From JALZDI01 sp965653225 (lineage in GTDB: Bacteria > Actinomycetota > Actinomycetes > Propionibacteriales > Nocardioidaceae), in the NCBI GenBank assembly GCA_965653225.1, contig CBFGZI010000051.1, positions 1 through 24,930 of the forward strand: a stretch of 24,930 bases of DNA, in the 5' to 3' direction. How positions within the stretch are numbered: position 1 is the first letter of the stretch; each line of letters starts with the position of its first letter. A program made the translations under genes and the position numbers. This document shows positions 14,861 through 22,093 of the stretch, piece by piece. Below the pieces are notes generated by a model. The model made no database searches. It saw only the letters and a program-made list of their open reading frames with translations, and was not told where the DNA came from.

Positions 14861-14875
14861 CCGCCACGGTGGCGG
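14861..14875. repeat. Perfect inverted repeat upstream of the binding-protein gene
   Basis: CCGCCAC-G-GTGGCGG is a perfect 7-base inverted repeat with a one-base centre, 33 bases before the ATG of the binding-protein gene. A TAGGTT at 14829-14834 could be that gene's -10, which would place this repeat just downstream of the transcription start, a typical repressor position. An RNA hairpin is the alternative. The remaining bases of this 149-base gap show nothing else clear. Confidence 0.45.
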
Positions 14876-14908
14876 ATCCGGCCTTCTTTTCCCCATTTCG
14901 GAGGGTCC

Positions 14909-16234
14909 ATGAAACGCCCTATCCGCTTCTGGCAGACGGCTGCCACCGGGGCCGCGGTGCTCTTGGTCGCGACCGCCTGCGGCGGCACCGACGAGACGGC
15001 GCAGCCGAAGGAGCCCGCGACGTCACAAAGCGCGAGCGACGAGGCCACGCCTGCCGAGCAGGTATGTCCCACACCGCCCCCGAAGAAGGGCAACGGCACG
15101 CTCACGGTCGGCAGCCTGCTGCCGCTCACCGGCGACCTCGCGTTCCTCGGGCCCCCCGAGGTCGCGGGTGTCGAGCTGGCCGTGCAGGACATGAACGACG
15201 CCGGCGGCGTGCTCGGCAAGGACGTCGAGCTTCGCCAGGCCGACTCCGGTGACGGCTCGCCGGACATCGCGCCGAGCGAGACCGACAAGCTGCTCAACGC
15301 AAACGTCGACGCGGTCGTCGGTGCAGCCTCCTCCAGCGTCTCGCTGAGCGTGCTCGACAAGATCACCAGCGCGAACGTGGTGCAGATGTCGCCGGCCAAC
15401 ACCTCGACGGCCTTCGACAACTGCGACGACAACGGCTTCTACTTCCGCACCGCCCCGTCCGACGTGCTGCAGGGGGCCGTGATGGCCAACCTGGTCGCCA
15501 GCGACAACCACGACACGGTCTCGATCCTGGCCCGCCAGGAGGCGTACGGCCAGGCGCTGGCCGACCAGGTCGAGAAGGTCTTCAGCCAGCAGGGCGGCAC
15601 GGTGGTCGACAAGATCTTCTACACACCCGAGGCCACCAACTGGAGCTCTGAGGTTCAGGAGATCGCGGCCGGTGACCCGGAGGCGATCGTGGTGATCGGC
15701 TTCGAGGAGACGACCTCGATCATCCCCGAGATGATCCGCAACAAGATCGGCCCCCAGGACAAGAGCGTCTACTTCGTCGACGGCAACACCGCCGACTACC
15801 GCGGTGAGTTCCCCAAGGGGACCCTGGCCGGTGTGCGGGCGACCTTCCCGGGCGCGGAGCTCAAGAGCGACTTCCGTGACCGCCTGCTCTCGGTCGACCC
15901 GAAGCTGACGGAGTTCACCTACGGTCCGGAGTCGTACGACGCGACGATCCTGCTGGGTCTGGCCGCCCTCGCCGGCGGTGACGACTCCGGCTCGACCATC
16001 GCGGCGAACCTGCGCGACGTGTCCGAGGGCGGCACGGCGTGCACGACGTTCGAGCAGTGCGCGAAGATGATCGACCAGGGCCAGGACATCAACTACGAGG
16101 GTGTCTCGGGTCCGATCGACTTCAACGGCACCGGTAGCCCCTCGGCCGCCACGATCGGCATCTTCCAGTACGGCCCTGACAACAACTACGACAACGTCGA
16201 CTACGTGGAGGGCAGCACCTCAGGCACCTCCTGA
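14909..16234 (+). CDS. Branched-chain amino acid ABC transporter substrate-binding lipoprotein
   Basis: This 441-residue lipoprotein is the extracytoplasmic receptor of a Liv-type importer (periplasmic binding protein type I fold, LivJ/LivK-like). It starts with a signal peptide (MKRPIRFWQT, then a hydrophobic run) and a lipobox ATAC with Cys24. The position before the usual small residues is Ala rather than Leu. After a Thr/Glu/Ser-rich linker the binding domain begins with GTLTVGSLLPLTGDLAFLG. VELAVQDMNDAGGVLGKDVEL and VDAVVGAASSSVSLSVLDKI are typical of the family. The Shine-Dalgarno GGAGGG (14900-14905) decides the start; an earlier in-frame ATG at 14837 lacks one. It is on the + strand, convergent with livFGMH. 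The substrate (Leu/Ile/Val or another amino acid) is inferred from the family. Confidence 0.92.
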   Translation: MKRPIRFWQTAATGAAVLLVATACGGTDETAQPKEPATSQSASDEATPAEQVCPTPPPKKGNGTLTVGSLLPLTGDLAFLGPPEVAGVELAVQDMNDAGGVLGKDVELRQADSGDGSPDIAPSETDKLLNANVDAVVGAASSSVSLSVLDKITSANVVQMSPANTSTAFDNCDDNGFYFRTAPSDVLQGAVMANLVASDNHDTVSILARQEAYGQALADQVEKVFSQQGGTVVDKIFYTPEATNWSSEVQEIAAGDPEAIVVIGFEETTSIIPEMIRNKIGPQDKSVYFVDGNTADYRGEFPKGTLAGVRATFPGAELKSDFRDRLLSVDPKLTEFTYGPESYDATILLGLAALAGGDDSGSTIAANLRDVSEGGTACTTFEQCAKMIDQGQDINYEGVSGPIDFNGTGSPSAATIGIFQYGPDNNYDNVDYVEGSTSGTS

Positions 16235-16254
16235 CCGACGCCTCACGAGCGAAA

Positions 16255-16278
16255 GGGCCCAGCCGGACGGCTGGGCCC
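16255..16278. terminator. Strong hairpin between convergent transcription units
   Basis: GGGCCCAGCCG (16255-16265), GA, CGGCTGGGCCC (16268-16278) is a perfect 11-base stem with a minimal loop. It sits between the ends of the binding-protein gene (stop at 16234) and livF (stop at 16317). It is well placed to end transcription from both sides. There is no long T tract on either strand, as is common for high-GC actinobacterial terminators. Confidence 0.8.
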
Positions 16279-16316
16279 GTTCGTCGTTCCGTTCGTCGTC
16301 CCGGACGTCGGCTCGG

Positions 16317-17084
16317 TCAGGCCCGGGCCAGCGAGCCGAGGTACAGCTCGATCACCTTCGGGTCGCTGATCAGCTGCTTGCCGGAGGCCGTGTAGGCGTT
16401 GCGGCCCTGGTCGAGCACGTAGCCGCGGTGGCAGATCTGCAGGCAGCGCCGCGCGTTCTGCTCGACCATCACGACCGACACGCCCGCGCGGTTGATGCGG
16501 CGCGTCTGCACGAACACCTCGTCCTGCATGGCGGGGGAGAGGCCCGCCGACGGCTCGTCCAGCAGCAGCACCGACGGCTCCATCATCAGCGCGCGGCTCA
16601 TCGCGAGCATCTGCCGCTCGCCGCCGGACAGCGAGCCGGCCCGCTGCCTGCGCCGGTCGTGCAGGGTCGGGAACAGCCCGGTGACGAACTCGTAGCGCTC
16701 GGCGAACCGCTTGGGGGCCTGGTAGAGGCCCATCTCGAGGTTCTCCTCGATGCTGAGGCTGGGAAAGACGTTGTTGGTCTGCGGCACGTACCCGAGACCC
16801 TTGCTGACCAGCTTGTCGGCGCGCTGGTTGGTGACGTCCTCGCCGTTGAGGGTGACGGCGCCGCTGCTGATGCGCACGAGCCCGAACAGTGCCTTGATCA
16901 GTGTCGACTTCCCGGCGCCGTTGGGACCGATGATCCCCACCAGCTCGCCGGGCTGGCAGTACAGGTCGGTGCCGGGCAGGATGTCGACGCCGGGCAGGTA
17001 GCCCGCGACCACGTTGTCCGCTCGCAGCACCGCGCCCTCGGCGCCGGCGAGGTGCTCGCTGCGGTCATATGTCTGCTCGGTCAT
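16317..17084 (-). CDS. livF: Branched-chain amino acid ABC transporter ATP-binding protein LivF
   Basis: One of the two ATPases that drive the importer, 255 residues. Walker A is GPNGAGKST (53-61), the Q-loop region is GYVPQTNNVFPSLSIEENL, the signature is LSGGERQ (152-158) and Walker B is VLLLDEPSAGLSP (172-184). VVMVEQNARRC replaces the His switch with Gln, as is normal for LivF proteins and unlike LivG. The start at 17084 follows AGAGAGGAC on the minus strand and overlaps the livG stop by four bases (ATGA). A much longer open frame continues upstream within livG but is not family sequence. It is the last gene of the livHMGF unit and ends at the shared hairpin. Confidence 0.95.
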   Translation of the reverse strand: MTEQTYDRSEHLAGAEGAVLRADNVVAGYLPGVDILPGTDLYCQPGELVGIIGPNGAGKSTLIKALFGLVRISSGAVTLNGEDVTNQRADKLVSKGLGYVPQTNNVFPSLSIEENLEMGLYQAPKRFAERYEFVTGLFPTLHDRRRQRAGSLSGGERQMLAMSRALMMEPSVLLLDEPSAGLSPAMQDEVFVQTRRINRAGVSVVMVEQNARRCLQICHRGYVLDQGRNAYTASGKQLISDPKVIELYLGSLARA

Positions 17085-18040
17085 CCGTGTCCTCTCTCCG
17101 CCCCGGCCTCCTCGGCGCCGGCCTCCTCGGCACCGGCCGCCTGGGCCTTTTCGGCCTCCGCCGCCTCGGCGAGCATGCGCTCTTCCTCCTCCTCGGTCAT
17201 GGCGGAGTCGTGGTGGGCGCCGAGGTAGGCGTCGACCACGCGCTGGTCGCTCATGACCGCGTCCGGCGGACCCTCGGAGATGATGCGGCCCTGGGCCATC
17301 ACGATGACCCAGTCGGAGATGTCGCGCACCATGTCCATGTCGTGCTCGACGAACAGCACGGTCATGCCGTCCTCGCGCAGCGACTTCACGTGCCCCAGCA
17401 GCGACTGCTTCAGCGCCGGGTTGACCCCTGCCATCGGCTCGTCGAGCATCACCAGCTCGGGGTCGACCATGAGTGCCCGCGCCATCTCCAGCAGCTTGCG
17501 CTGGCCGCCGGAAAGCGAGCCGGCGAACTCCTGGGCCATGTGGTCGAGCCTGAACCGTTCGAGCAGCGCGACCGCGCGCTCGGTGTTGGCGATCTCCTGG
17601 TGCCGCCACAGCGGGGCGAACATCGCCCGCAGCAGGCTCTCCCCGCGCTGACCGGTCGCGCCGAGCCGCATGTTCTCCATCACGCTGAGGCGGCTGAGCG
17701 CCTTGGTGAGCTGGAAGGTGCGCACCATGCCCATTCGGGACACCTGGTACGCGGGGACGCCCTTGAGGTTCCTGCCGTTGAACTCCCACTGGCCGCTGTC
17801 GGGCTGGTCGAAACCGGTCAGCACGTTGAAGAACGTCGTCTTGCCGGCGCCGTTGGGGCCGATGAGGGCGGTGATGACGCCGCGCTGGACCTCGACGTGG
17901 TCGACGTCCACGGCGGTCAGGCCACCGAACCTCCGCACGATGTCGTCGCCCACCAGGATGGGGTCGGGCTTCGGCGCGCCCGGCTCGTGCGGAACGTCGG
18001 CCAGGGCGGCCGCGGCGGGGGACTTGGGGTCAGCGGGCAT
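17081..18040 (-). CDS. livG: Branched-chain amino acid ABC transporter ATP-binding protein LivG
   Basis: The second ATPase of the importer, 319 residues from ATG 18040. Walker A is GPNGAGKTT (61-69), FFNVLTGF follows, the signature is LSGGQRK (176-182), Walker B is LVMLDEPMAGVNP (196-208), and His233 lies in VEHDMDMV. The LivG-specific tail (VVDAYLG) ends at about residue 274. Beyond it lies an extra Glu/Ala-rich tail of some 45 residues (TEEEEERMLAEAAEAEKAQ, then repeated EEAGA units) with no known function. Its end contains a 15-base duplication at 17106-17135. The start lies within the end of livM (11-base overlap). A TTG at 18049 is an alternative that sits closer to the GAGGGAG motif. 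Confidence 0.95.
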   Translation of the reverse strand: MPADPKSPAAAALADVPHEPGAPKPDPILVGDDIVRRFGGLTAVDVDHVEVQRGVITALIGPNGAGKTTFFNVLTGFDQPDSGQWEFNGRNLKGVPAYQVSRMGMVRTFQLTKALSRLSVMENMRLGATGQRGESLLRAMFAPLWRHQEIANTERAVALLERFRLDHMAQEFAGSLSGGQRKLLEMARALMVDPELVMLDEPMAGVNPALKQSLLGHVKSLREDGMTVLFVEHDMDMVRDISDWVIVMAQGRIISEGPPDAVMSDQRVVDAYLGAHHDSAMTEEEEERMLAEAAEAEKAQAAGAEEAGAEEAGAERGHG

Positions 18041-19025
18041 CGATCGCAAGCTCCCTCTTGTCGCCGAAGATTCCTTGTGGCCGGAAGATCATCAGCCCCA
18101 TCAGGGCCAGGCCGAGCACGATGAACCGGACCAGGCTGGCCTGGTTCTGGTTCATCAGCCACACGGGGATCAACGGCTCCGGGCCCGCCGTGGCGGCGCT
18201 GAAGAAGTTGCCCAGCAGGCTGATGAGGAGCCAGAACACGAGGGCGCCGACGACCGGCCCGAACACGCGGGCGGCACCACCGAGCAGCAGCACCGTCCAG
18301 GCGAAGAACGTCAGGTCGGCCTGGAAGTTGTCGGGCACGATGGACGACCGGCTCAGGCCCATCATGAACCCGGCGATGCCGCCGATCAGCCCGCCGATGA
18401 CCAGCGACTGCATCTTGTAGCCGTAGACGTTCTTGCCCAGCGAGCGCACGGCGTCCTCGTCCTCACGGATCGCCTTCAGGACCCGGCCCCACGGGCTGCG
18501 CATCAGCAGCCAGACGACGATGCAGCACAGGGCGACCAGGATCCAGCCGATCGTCAGCATGAAGAAGTCGAACGGGCTGAACCTGACGATCCCGAGGCTC
18601 ACCTCACCGTGGAACGGGTTGATGGCGCGCAGCGGGTCGCTGAAGCCCTGCCGGCCGTCCTTGCCGCCGAGCCACGGGCGCAGCGTCTGCGACCCCAGCA
18701 GCTGACGGACGATCTCGGCGGCCGCGATCGTCACGATCGCGAGATAGTCGGCGCGCAGCCGAAGCGTCGGCACGCCCAGCAGCAGGGCGAACACGATGGT
18801 GCCGCCGAGCCCGACCAGCAGGCCCAGCCAGAACGACATCCCGAACGTGACGACAGTGGCCGCCAGGCCGTAGCCGGCGATGCACATGAACCCGGCCTGG
18901 CCGAAGTTGAGCAGACCGGTGTAGCCGAAGTGGACGTTCAGGCCGATGGCGGCCAGGCAGTAGACGATCGCCTCCGGGCCGATGGCGGCCTGGATGGAGT
19001 TGCTGATGATCGGCATCCATTCCAT
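18030..19025 (-). CDS. livM: Branched-chain amino acid ABC transporter permease LivM
   Basis: This 331-residue inner-membrane permease has about nine hydrophobic segments. The family string VHFGYTGLLNFGQAGFMCIAG occupies residues 31-51, and RLRADYLAIVTIAAAEIVR and MRSPWGRVLKAIREDEDAVRSLGKNVYGYK (the coupling loop to the ATPases) follow. GGAARVFGPVVGALVF and FRPQGIFG near the C-terminus are also typical. A strong Shine-Dalgarno (GGGAGGGA on the minus strand) precedes the ATG at 19025. The gene starts 16 bases after the livH stop and overlaps livG by 11 bases. With LivH it forms the heterodimeric channel. Confidence 0.95.
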   Translation of the reverse strand: MEWMPIISNSIQAAIGPEAIVYCLAAIGLNVHFGYTGLLNFGQAGFMCIAGYGLAATVVTFGMSFWLGLLVGLGGTIVFALLLGVPTLRLRADYLAIVTIAAAEIVRQLLGSQTLRPWLGGKDGRQGFSDPLRAINPFHGEVSLGIVRFSPFDFFMLTIGWILVALCCIVVWLLMRSPWGRVLKAIREDEDAVRSLGKNVYGYKMQSLVIGGLIGGIAGFMMGLSRSSIVPDNFQADLTFFAWTVLLLGGAARVFGPVVGALVFWLLISLLGNFFSAATAGPEPLIPVWLMNQNQASLVRFIVLGLALMGLMIFRPQGIFGDKRELAIDAR

Positions 19026-19041
19026 GGCTGTCCCTCCCGTC

Positions 19042-20370
19042 CTAGCCGACCCGCTGAGCGCGGTTGAGAAGCCCCTGCGGCCGGAACAGCAGGATGAGGA
19101 TCATCACGAACAGCGCGCTGGTGTACTTCAGCTCCGGCGGGAGCACCAGCGTCGACAGCTCGGTGAACAGCGACACGATCAGCGCCCCGAGCATCGCGCC
19201 CCAGATGGTGCCGATACCGCCGAGGATGACGGCCGCGAACAGCATCAGCAGCAGCCGCAGCCCCATCTGGTAGTCCATCTGGTAGATCAGCGTGTAGAGG
19301 ATGCCGCCCAGCGCCGCGAGCGCCGTACCCCCGATCCAGACGATCGAGATCACCCGGTCGACGTTGATGCCCGACGAGGCGGCCAGCGGCGGGTTGTCCG
19401 AGACGGCCCGCATCGCCTTGCCCATCCGGGTGCGGGCGAGCGCGAAGGACACCGACAGCAGGACCACGAGTGCGACCCCGGCGATGATCATGTCGCGCAC
19501 CGGCATCGTGAAGACGCCGAACTCGACCGGCTCGGCGGTGACGTACTGCTTGTAGGGCTGGCGGTTGCCGCCGATGACGTACTGGTACATCGCCCGCAGG
19601 AAAAGGGCCATGCCGATCGACACGATCATCATCGCGATCAGACCGGTGCCGCGTCTTCGCAGCTGTCTCCACAGGAAACGGTCCTGCGCCCAGCCGAAGA
19701 ACCCCGCGATCACGATCGTCAGGGCGGCCGCCGGGATGATGTGCATGCCGGCGTAGTTGAGCAGCAGAGCGACCAGGGCCCCGAAGGTGACGAGCTCGCC
19801 GTGGGCGAAGTTGGTCAGCCCGGTGGTGCCGAAGATCATCGACAGGCCGAGCGCGGACAGCGCCAGGATCAGCCCGAACAGGATGCCGGTGGTGGTGCGG
19901 TCGGCGATGTCGTTCAGCAGCCCCGTGGGGTGGCGTGTGTCGGGGCCGATCGGGAACTGCACGGTGACGTCGAACCCGACGACGGTGACGGTGTTCTCGA
20001 TCTGCTCGGGGTTACGCAGGAACTTGCCCTCGGGCAGGGTGTCGGGGTCGATCCGGACGGTGTAGTCGCCCGACCCCGGCACGGTGATGGAGAACTTGCC
20101 CTGCGCGTCGCTGGTGGCGGTGCCCACCTGCTTGCCGGAGCTGTCCAGCACGGTGATGTCGACGCCCTCGACGGGCTGCGGGTTGCCGGGCTTGCTCTCG
20201 TCGGTGAGCTCACCCTGGATGGCCGGGCCGTCGTCCTCACCGGACGCGTGCACCGCCGTCGCCGCGGGTGCCGCGCGCGTCGGCGCCCCGAGGGCGGCCG
20301 CAGGGAGCACCAGGGCGACGCCGAGGACACCGAGAACGAGGGCGAGACTGGCGGTTACTCGCACCTGCAC
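19042..20370 (-). CDS. livH: LivH permease fused to an N-terminal extracytoplasmic beta-sandwich-like domain
   Basis: This 442-residue protein is longer than ordinary LivH permeases (about 290-310 residues). Residues about 155-442 are the permease: LSALGLSMIFGTTGLTNFAHGE (171-192), then ARTRMGKAMRAVSDNPPLAASSGINVDRV as coupling loop, GGTALAALGGILY, GGIGTIWGAMLGA, and FRPQGL at the end. Before it lie a signal-peptide-like segment (1-29, ending AAALGA) and a soluble region (about 45-145) with the pattern PVEGVDITVLDSSGKQVGTATSDAQGKF and GDYTVRIDPDTLPEG. This resembles carboxypeptidase-regulatory-like or Cna-B-type beta sandwiches and should face outside. The start is GTG 20370, with AGGAG on the minus strand as ribosome binding site. 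It is the first gene of the unit. The domain's role, perhaps contact with the binding lipoprotein, is inference. Confidence 0.92.
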   Translation of the reverse strand: MQVRVTASLALVLGVLGVALVLPAAALGAPTRAAPAATAVHASGEDDGPAIQGELTDESKPGNPQPVEGVDITVLDSSGKQVGTATSDAQGKFSITVPGSGDYTVRIDPDTLPEGKFLRNPEQIENTVTVVGFDVTVQFPIGPDTRHPTGLLNDIADRTTTGILFGLILALSALGLSMIFGTTGLTNFAHGELVTFGALVALLLNYAGMHIIPAAALTIVIAGFFGWAQDRFLWRQLRRRGTGLIAMMIVSIGMALFLRAMYQYVIGGNRQPYKQYVTAEPVEFGVFTMPVRDMIIAGVALVVLLSVSFALARTRMGKAMRAVSDNPPLAASSGINVDRVISIVWIGGTALAALGGILYTLIYQMDYQMGLRLLLMLFAAVILGGIGTIWGAMLGALIVSLFTELSTLVLPPELKYTSALFVMILILLFRPQGLLNRAQRVG

Positions 20371-20406
20371 GTAGGGACTCCTGTCGGTAGCGAAGCCTCA
20401 AAGAGC

Positions 20407-20449
20407 CGGGACAGGGGTGACCCGTCCCGACTCGGGTGCGGGGAGCATA
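20407..20449 (-). promoter_or_regulatory. Probable livHMGF promoter with a leader hairpin
   Basis: On the minus strand TATGCT (20444-20449) is a good -10, about 75 bases before the livH GTG. No clear -35 is seen. The leader contains a hairpin at 20407-20429: CGGGAC and GGG pair with CCC and GTCCCG around a GTGA loop, with one bulged A. It has no T tract. It could be a target for regulation, but no specific leader type is recognised. The rest of the 178-base gap to the DUF554 gene shows nothing definite. Confidence 0.45.
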
Positions 20450-20548
20450 GCGAGAACTGGCGGGGCGATGAGCCAGGCCGCGTCACCTGTCACCGAACTG
20501 TTGTCCAACTACAGGAGTCTGCGTAGATATCGCCCCTGACCAGCAGTT

Positions 20549-21295
20549 TCACCGTACAACCACCACCAGCTGGGTCAGCAGGGGAGCGACCACGAGGGCG
20601 GGCAGCAGGTCGCCGACGGGCAGCGACCGGATCCGCAGCAGGCGGATCGCCACGCCCACCAGCAGCAGACCGCCGGCGGCGGTCAGCGCGGACAGGTGCG
20701 GCTGCGGCAGGAACGAGCCCAGGGCCGCGCCAACGGCGGTCAGGCTTCCCTGGACCACGAGCACCGCCAGCGCCGAGGCCGCCACGCCCCAGCCCAGCGA
20801 GGCGGCGAACGCGATCGAGGCGAAGCCGTCGAGCGCCGCCTTGAGGAACAGCTCCTCGGCGCCGTTGCCCAGCCCGTCGTTGAGCGAGCCGATGATGGTG
20901 AGCGGGCCCACGCAGAACACCAGGGAGGCGGTCACGAAGCCCTCGACGAACCGCCGGCGCTCCTCGCTGTCGGCGCCCCGGGTGAGCCGGGACTGCAGCC
21001 AGCCGCCGAAGTCCTCGAGCCGGCTCTCGATGCGCAGCAGGGAGCCGGCGATCCCGCCGATGAGCAGCGAGCCCAGCACGATCAGCACGGGCGCGTTCGG
21101 CCCGACCGCGGACTCCAGCGCCGGGTCGACCACGGAGGCGGCGGACAGCGCCGCGATCATCAGCGTGACCAGCCCCAGCGCGTCGGTGACGACGTCGCGC
21201 GTGCGGTGGGGGAGCCGGTGCCCGAGCAGTACGCCGATCGACGAGCCGAGGAGCACCGTGACCACGTTGACCAGCGTGCCTATCCCCGGAAACAC
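20549..21295 (-). CDS. DUF554 family membrane protein (YdfK/YqgA-like)
   Basis: This 248-residue integral membrane protein belongs to the DUF554 family, found in many bacteria and without an assigned function. It starts FPGIGTLVNVVTVLLGSSIGVLLG, has six or seven hydrophobic helices, and carries the conserved stretch FCVGPLTIIGSLNDGL at about residues 127-142, followed by LKAALDGFASIAFAASLGWGV. The start is GTG. A GGGGGTG run lies 11 bases upstream, which is rather far for a ribosome binding site. It is co-directional with the liv genes but separated from livH by 178 bases containing a promoter candidate, so it is probably a separate unit. It is divergent from the GNAT gene. Confidence 0.9.
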   Translation of the reverse strand: MFPGIGTLVNVVTVLLGSSIGVLLGHRLPHRTRDVVTDALGLVTLMIAALSAASVVDPALESAVGPNAPVLIVLGSLLIGGIAGSLLRIESRLEDFGGWLQSRLTRGADSEERRRFVEGFVTASLVFCVGPLTIIGSLNDGLGNGAEELFLKAALDGFASIAFAASLGWGVAASALAVLVVQGSLTAVGAALGSFLPQPHLSALTAAGGLLLVGVAIRLLRIRSLPVGDLLPALVVAPLLTQLVVVVR

Positions 21296-21310
21296 CGTTT
21301 TTGTGCACCC

Positions 21311-21339
21311 CCTGTAGGACGCCGATCACGCATGGTCAA
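21311..21339 (-). promoter_or_regulatory. Candidate promoter of the DUF554 gene
   Basis: On the minus strand TTGACC (21334-21339) and TACAGG (21311-21316) are separated by exactly 17 bases. The -35 matches five of six consensus positions; the -10 is weak because it lacks the final T. It lies in an A/T-richer patch (21330-21360), unusual for this window. Confidence 0.4.
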
Positions 21340-21470
21340 TTATTCAACTTGGCACTTTCGTCCAGCCGTTACTCGACGTAACCTCGCCTCCTGTCGCGCG
21401 GCCAGGCTGAGCCTAGGGCTCCGTGCGGAGGTCACAGATACTCGGGGCTAGTGAGAAGTGAGGTGGGCCC

Positions 21471-22061
21471 GTGGCCCGCAACCCTGTACACGTCAGGGAT
21501 GCTCTACCTGCTGACGCCCCCGTCCTGGTGGCGATGTGGCACGCCAACACCGAGACCAACGGCCGGATGACCGAGCCCAACGTCGAGGCGGCGGTACGTG
21601 CGATCGGACATCTTGCACTCGACCCCGAGCAGCGGCTGATGGTCGCGGAAGTCGACGGCGACGTGGTGGGGGTGGCCTACCTGGTCCGCGCCCCGCTGTC
21701 GCCCATCCACGAGGAGACCACGGTCCGCGTGGGCAACCTGTTCGTCAACGTCGAGCACCGTGGCCGCGGCATCGCTCGCGCGATGCTGTCGGTGGCCGCG
21801 GCCTGGGCCGACGAGAAGCAGGCCAGCCACCTGCTGGTCAACGTCTCGGCGGCCGCGCGCGTCGCCAACCGCTTCTTCGCGCGCCTCGGGCTGGCCTCGA
21901 TCGCGACCGTGCGGGCCGCGCCGGTGGCGGCGCTGCAGCAGCGGCTGGCCAAGGCCGAGGCCGCCGAGGGCGCCGACGGCCAGCTGAAGGTCGAACGCCT
22001 GCGCACGCTGCGCCGCCGCCAGCTCACCGCGCGCACGGCCCGGCGGTACCCCGTCGACTGA
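21471..22061 (+). CDS. GNAT family N-acetyltransferase
   Basis: This 196-residue protein has a GCN5-related acetyltransferase fold, which uses acetyl-CoA to acylate an amine. The first strands are VHVRDALPADAPVLVAMW and LMVAEVDGDVVGVAYLV. Motif A is VGNLFVNVEHRGRGIARAMLSVAAAWA (about residues 85-111), with RGRGIAR as the CoA pyrophosphate loop. LLVNVSAAARVANRFFARLGL is motif B. After about residue 140 comes a basic, Ala-rich C-terminal helix region (LQQRLAKAEAAEG, TLRRRQLTARTARR) not needed for the fold. GTG is the start, with GAGGTG (21460-21465) at proper spacing. It is upstream of polA, with 32 bases between. The substrate is not predictable. Confidence 0.85.
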   Translation: MARNPVHVRDALPADAPVLVAMWHANTETNGRMTEPNVEAAVRAIGHLALDPEQRLMVAEVDGDVVGVAYLVRAPLSPIHEETTVRVGNLFVNVEHRGRGIARAMLSVAAAWADEKQASHLLVNVSAAARVANRFFARLGLASIATVRAAPVAALQQRLAKAEAAEGADGQLKVERLRTLRRRQLTARTARRYPVD

Positions 22062-22093
22062 CGCCTGTCCGCAGGGCTGGCTAGAGTCGCCAT
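22058..22093 (+). promoter_or_regulatory. Promoter giving a leaderless polA transcript
   Basis: CTGACG (22058-22063) and TAGAGT (22082-22087) are 18 bases apart, and the polA GTG follows six bases after the -10. No Shine-Dalgarno is present. The -35 overlaps the stop of the preceding acetyltransferase gene. Together these features decide the start at 22094. Confidence 0.6.

Noticed and set aside
14760..14908. Intrinsic terminator for the pdtaR-like gene using the inverted repeat at 14861-14875 and the following CTTCTTTT
   Set aside because: The T-rich run begins ten bases after the stem and overlaps the upstream side of the binding-protein ribosome binding site, so an operator or leader structure is more likely.
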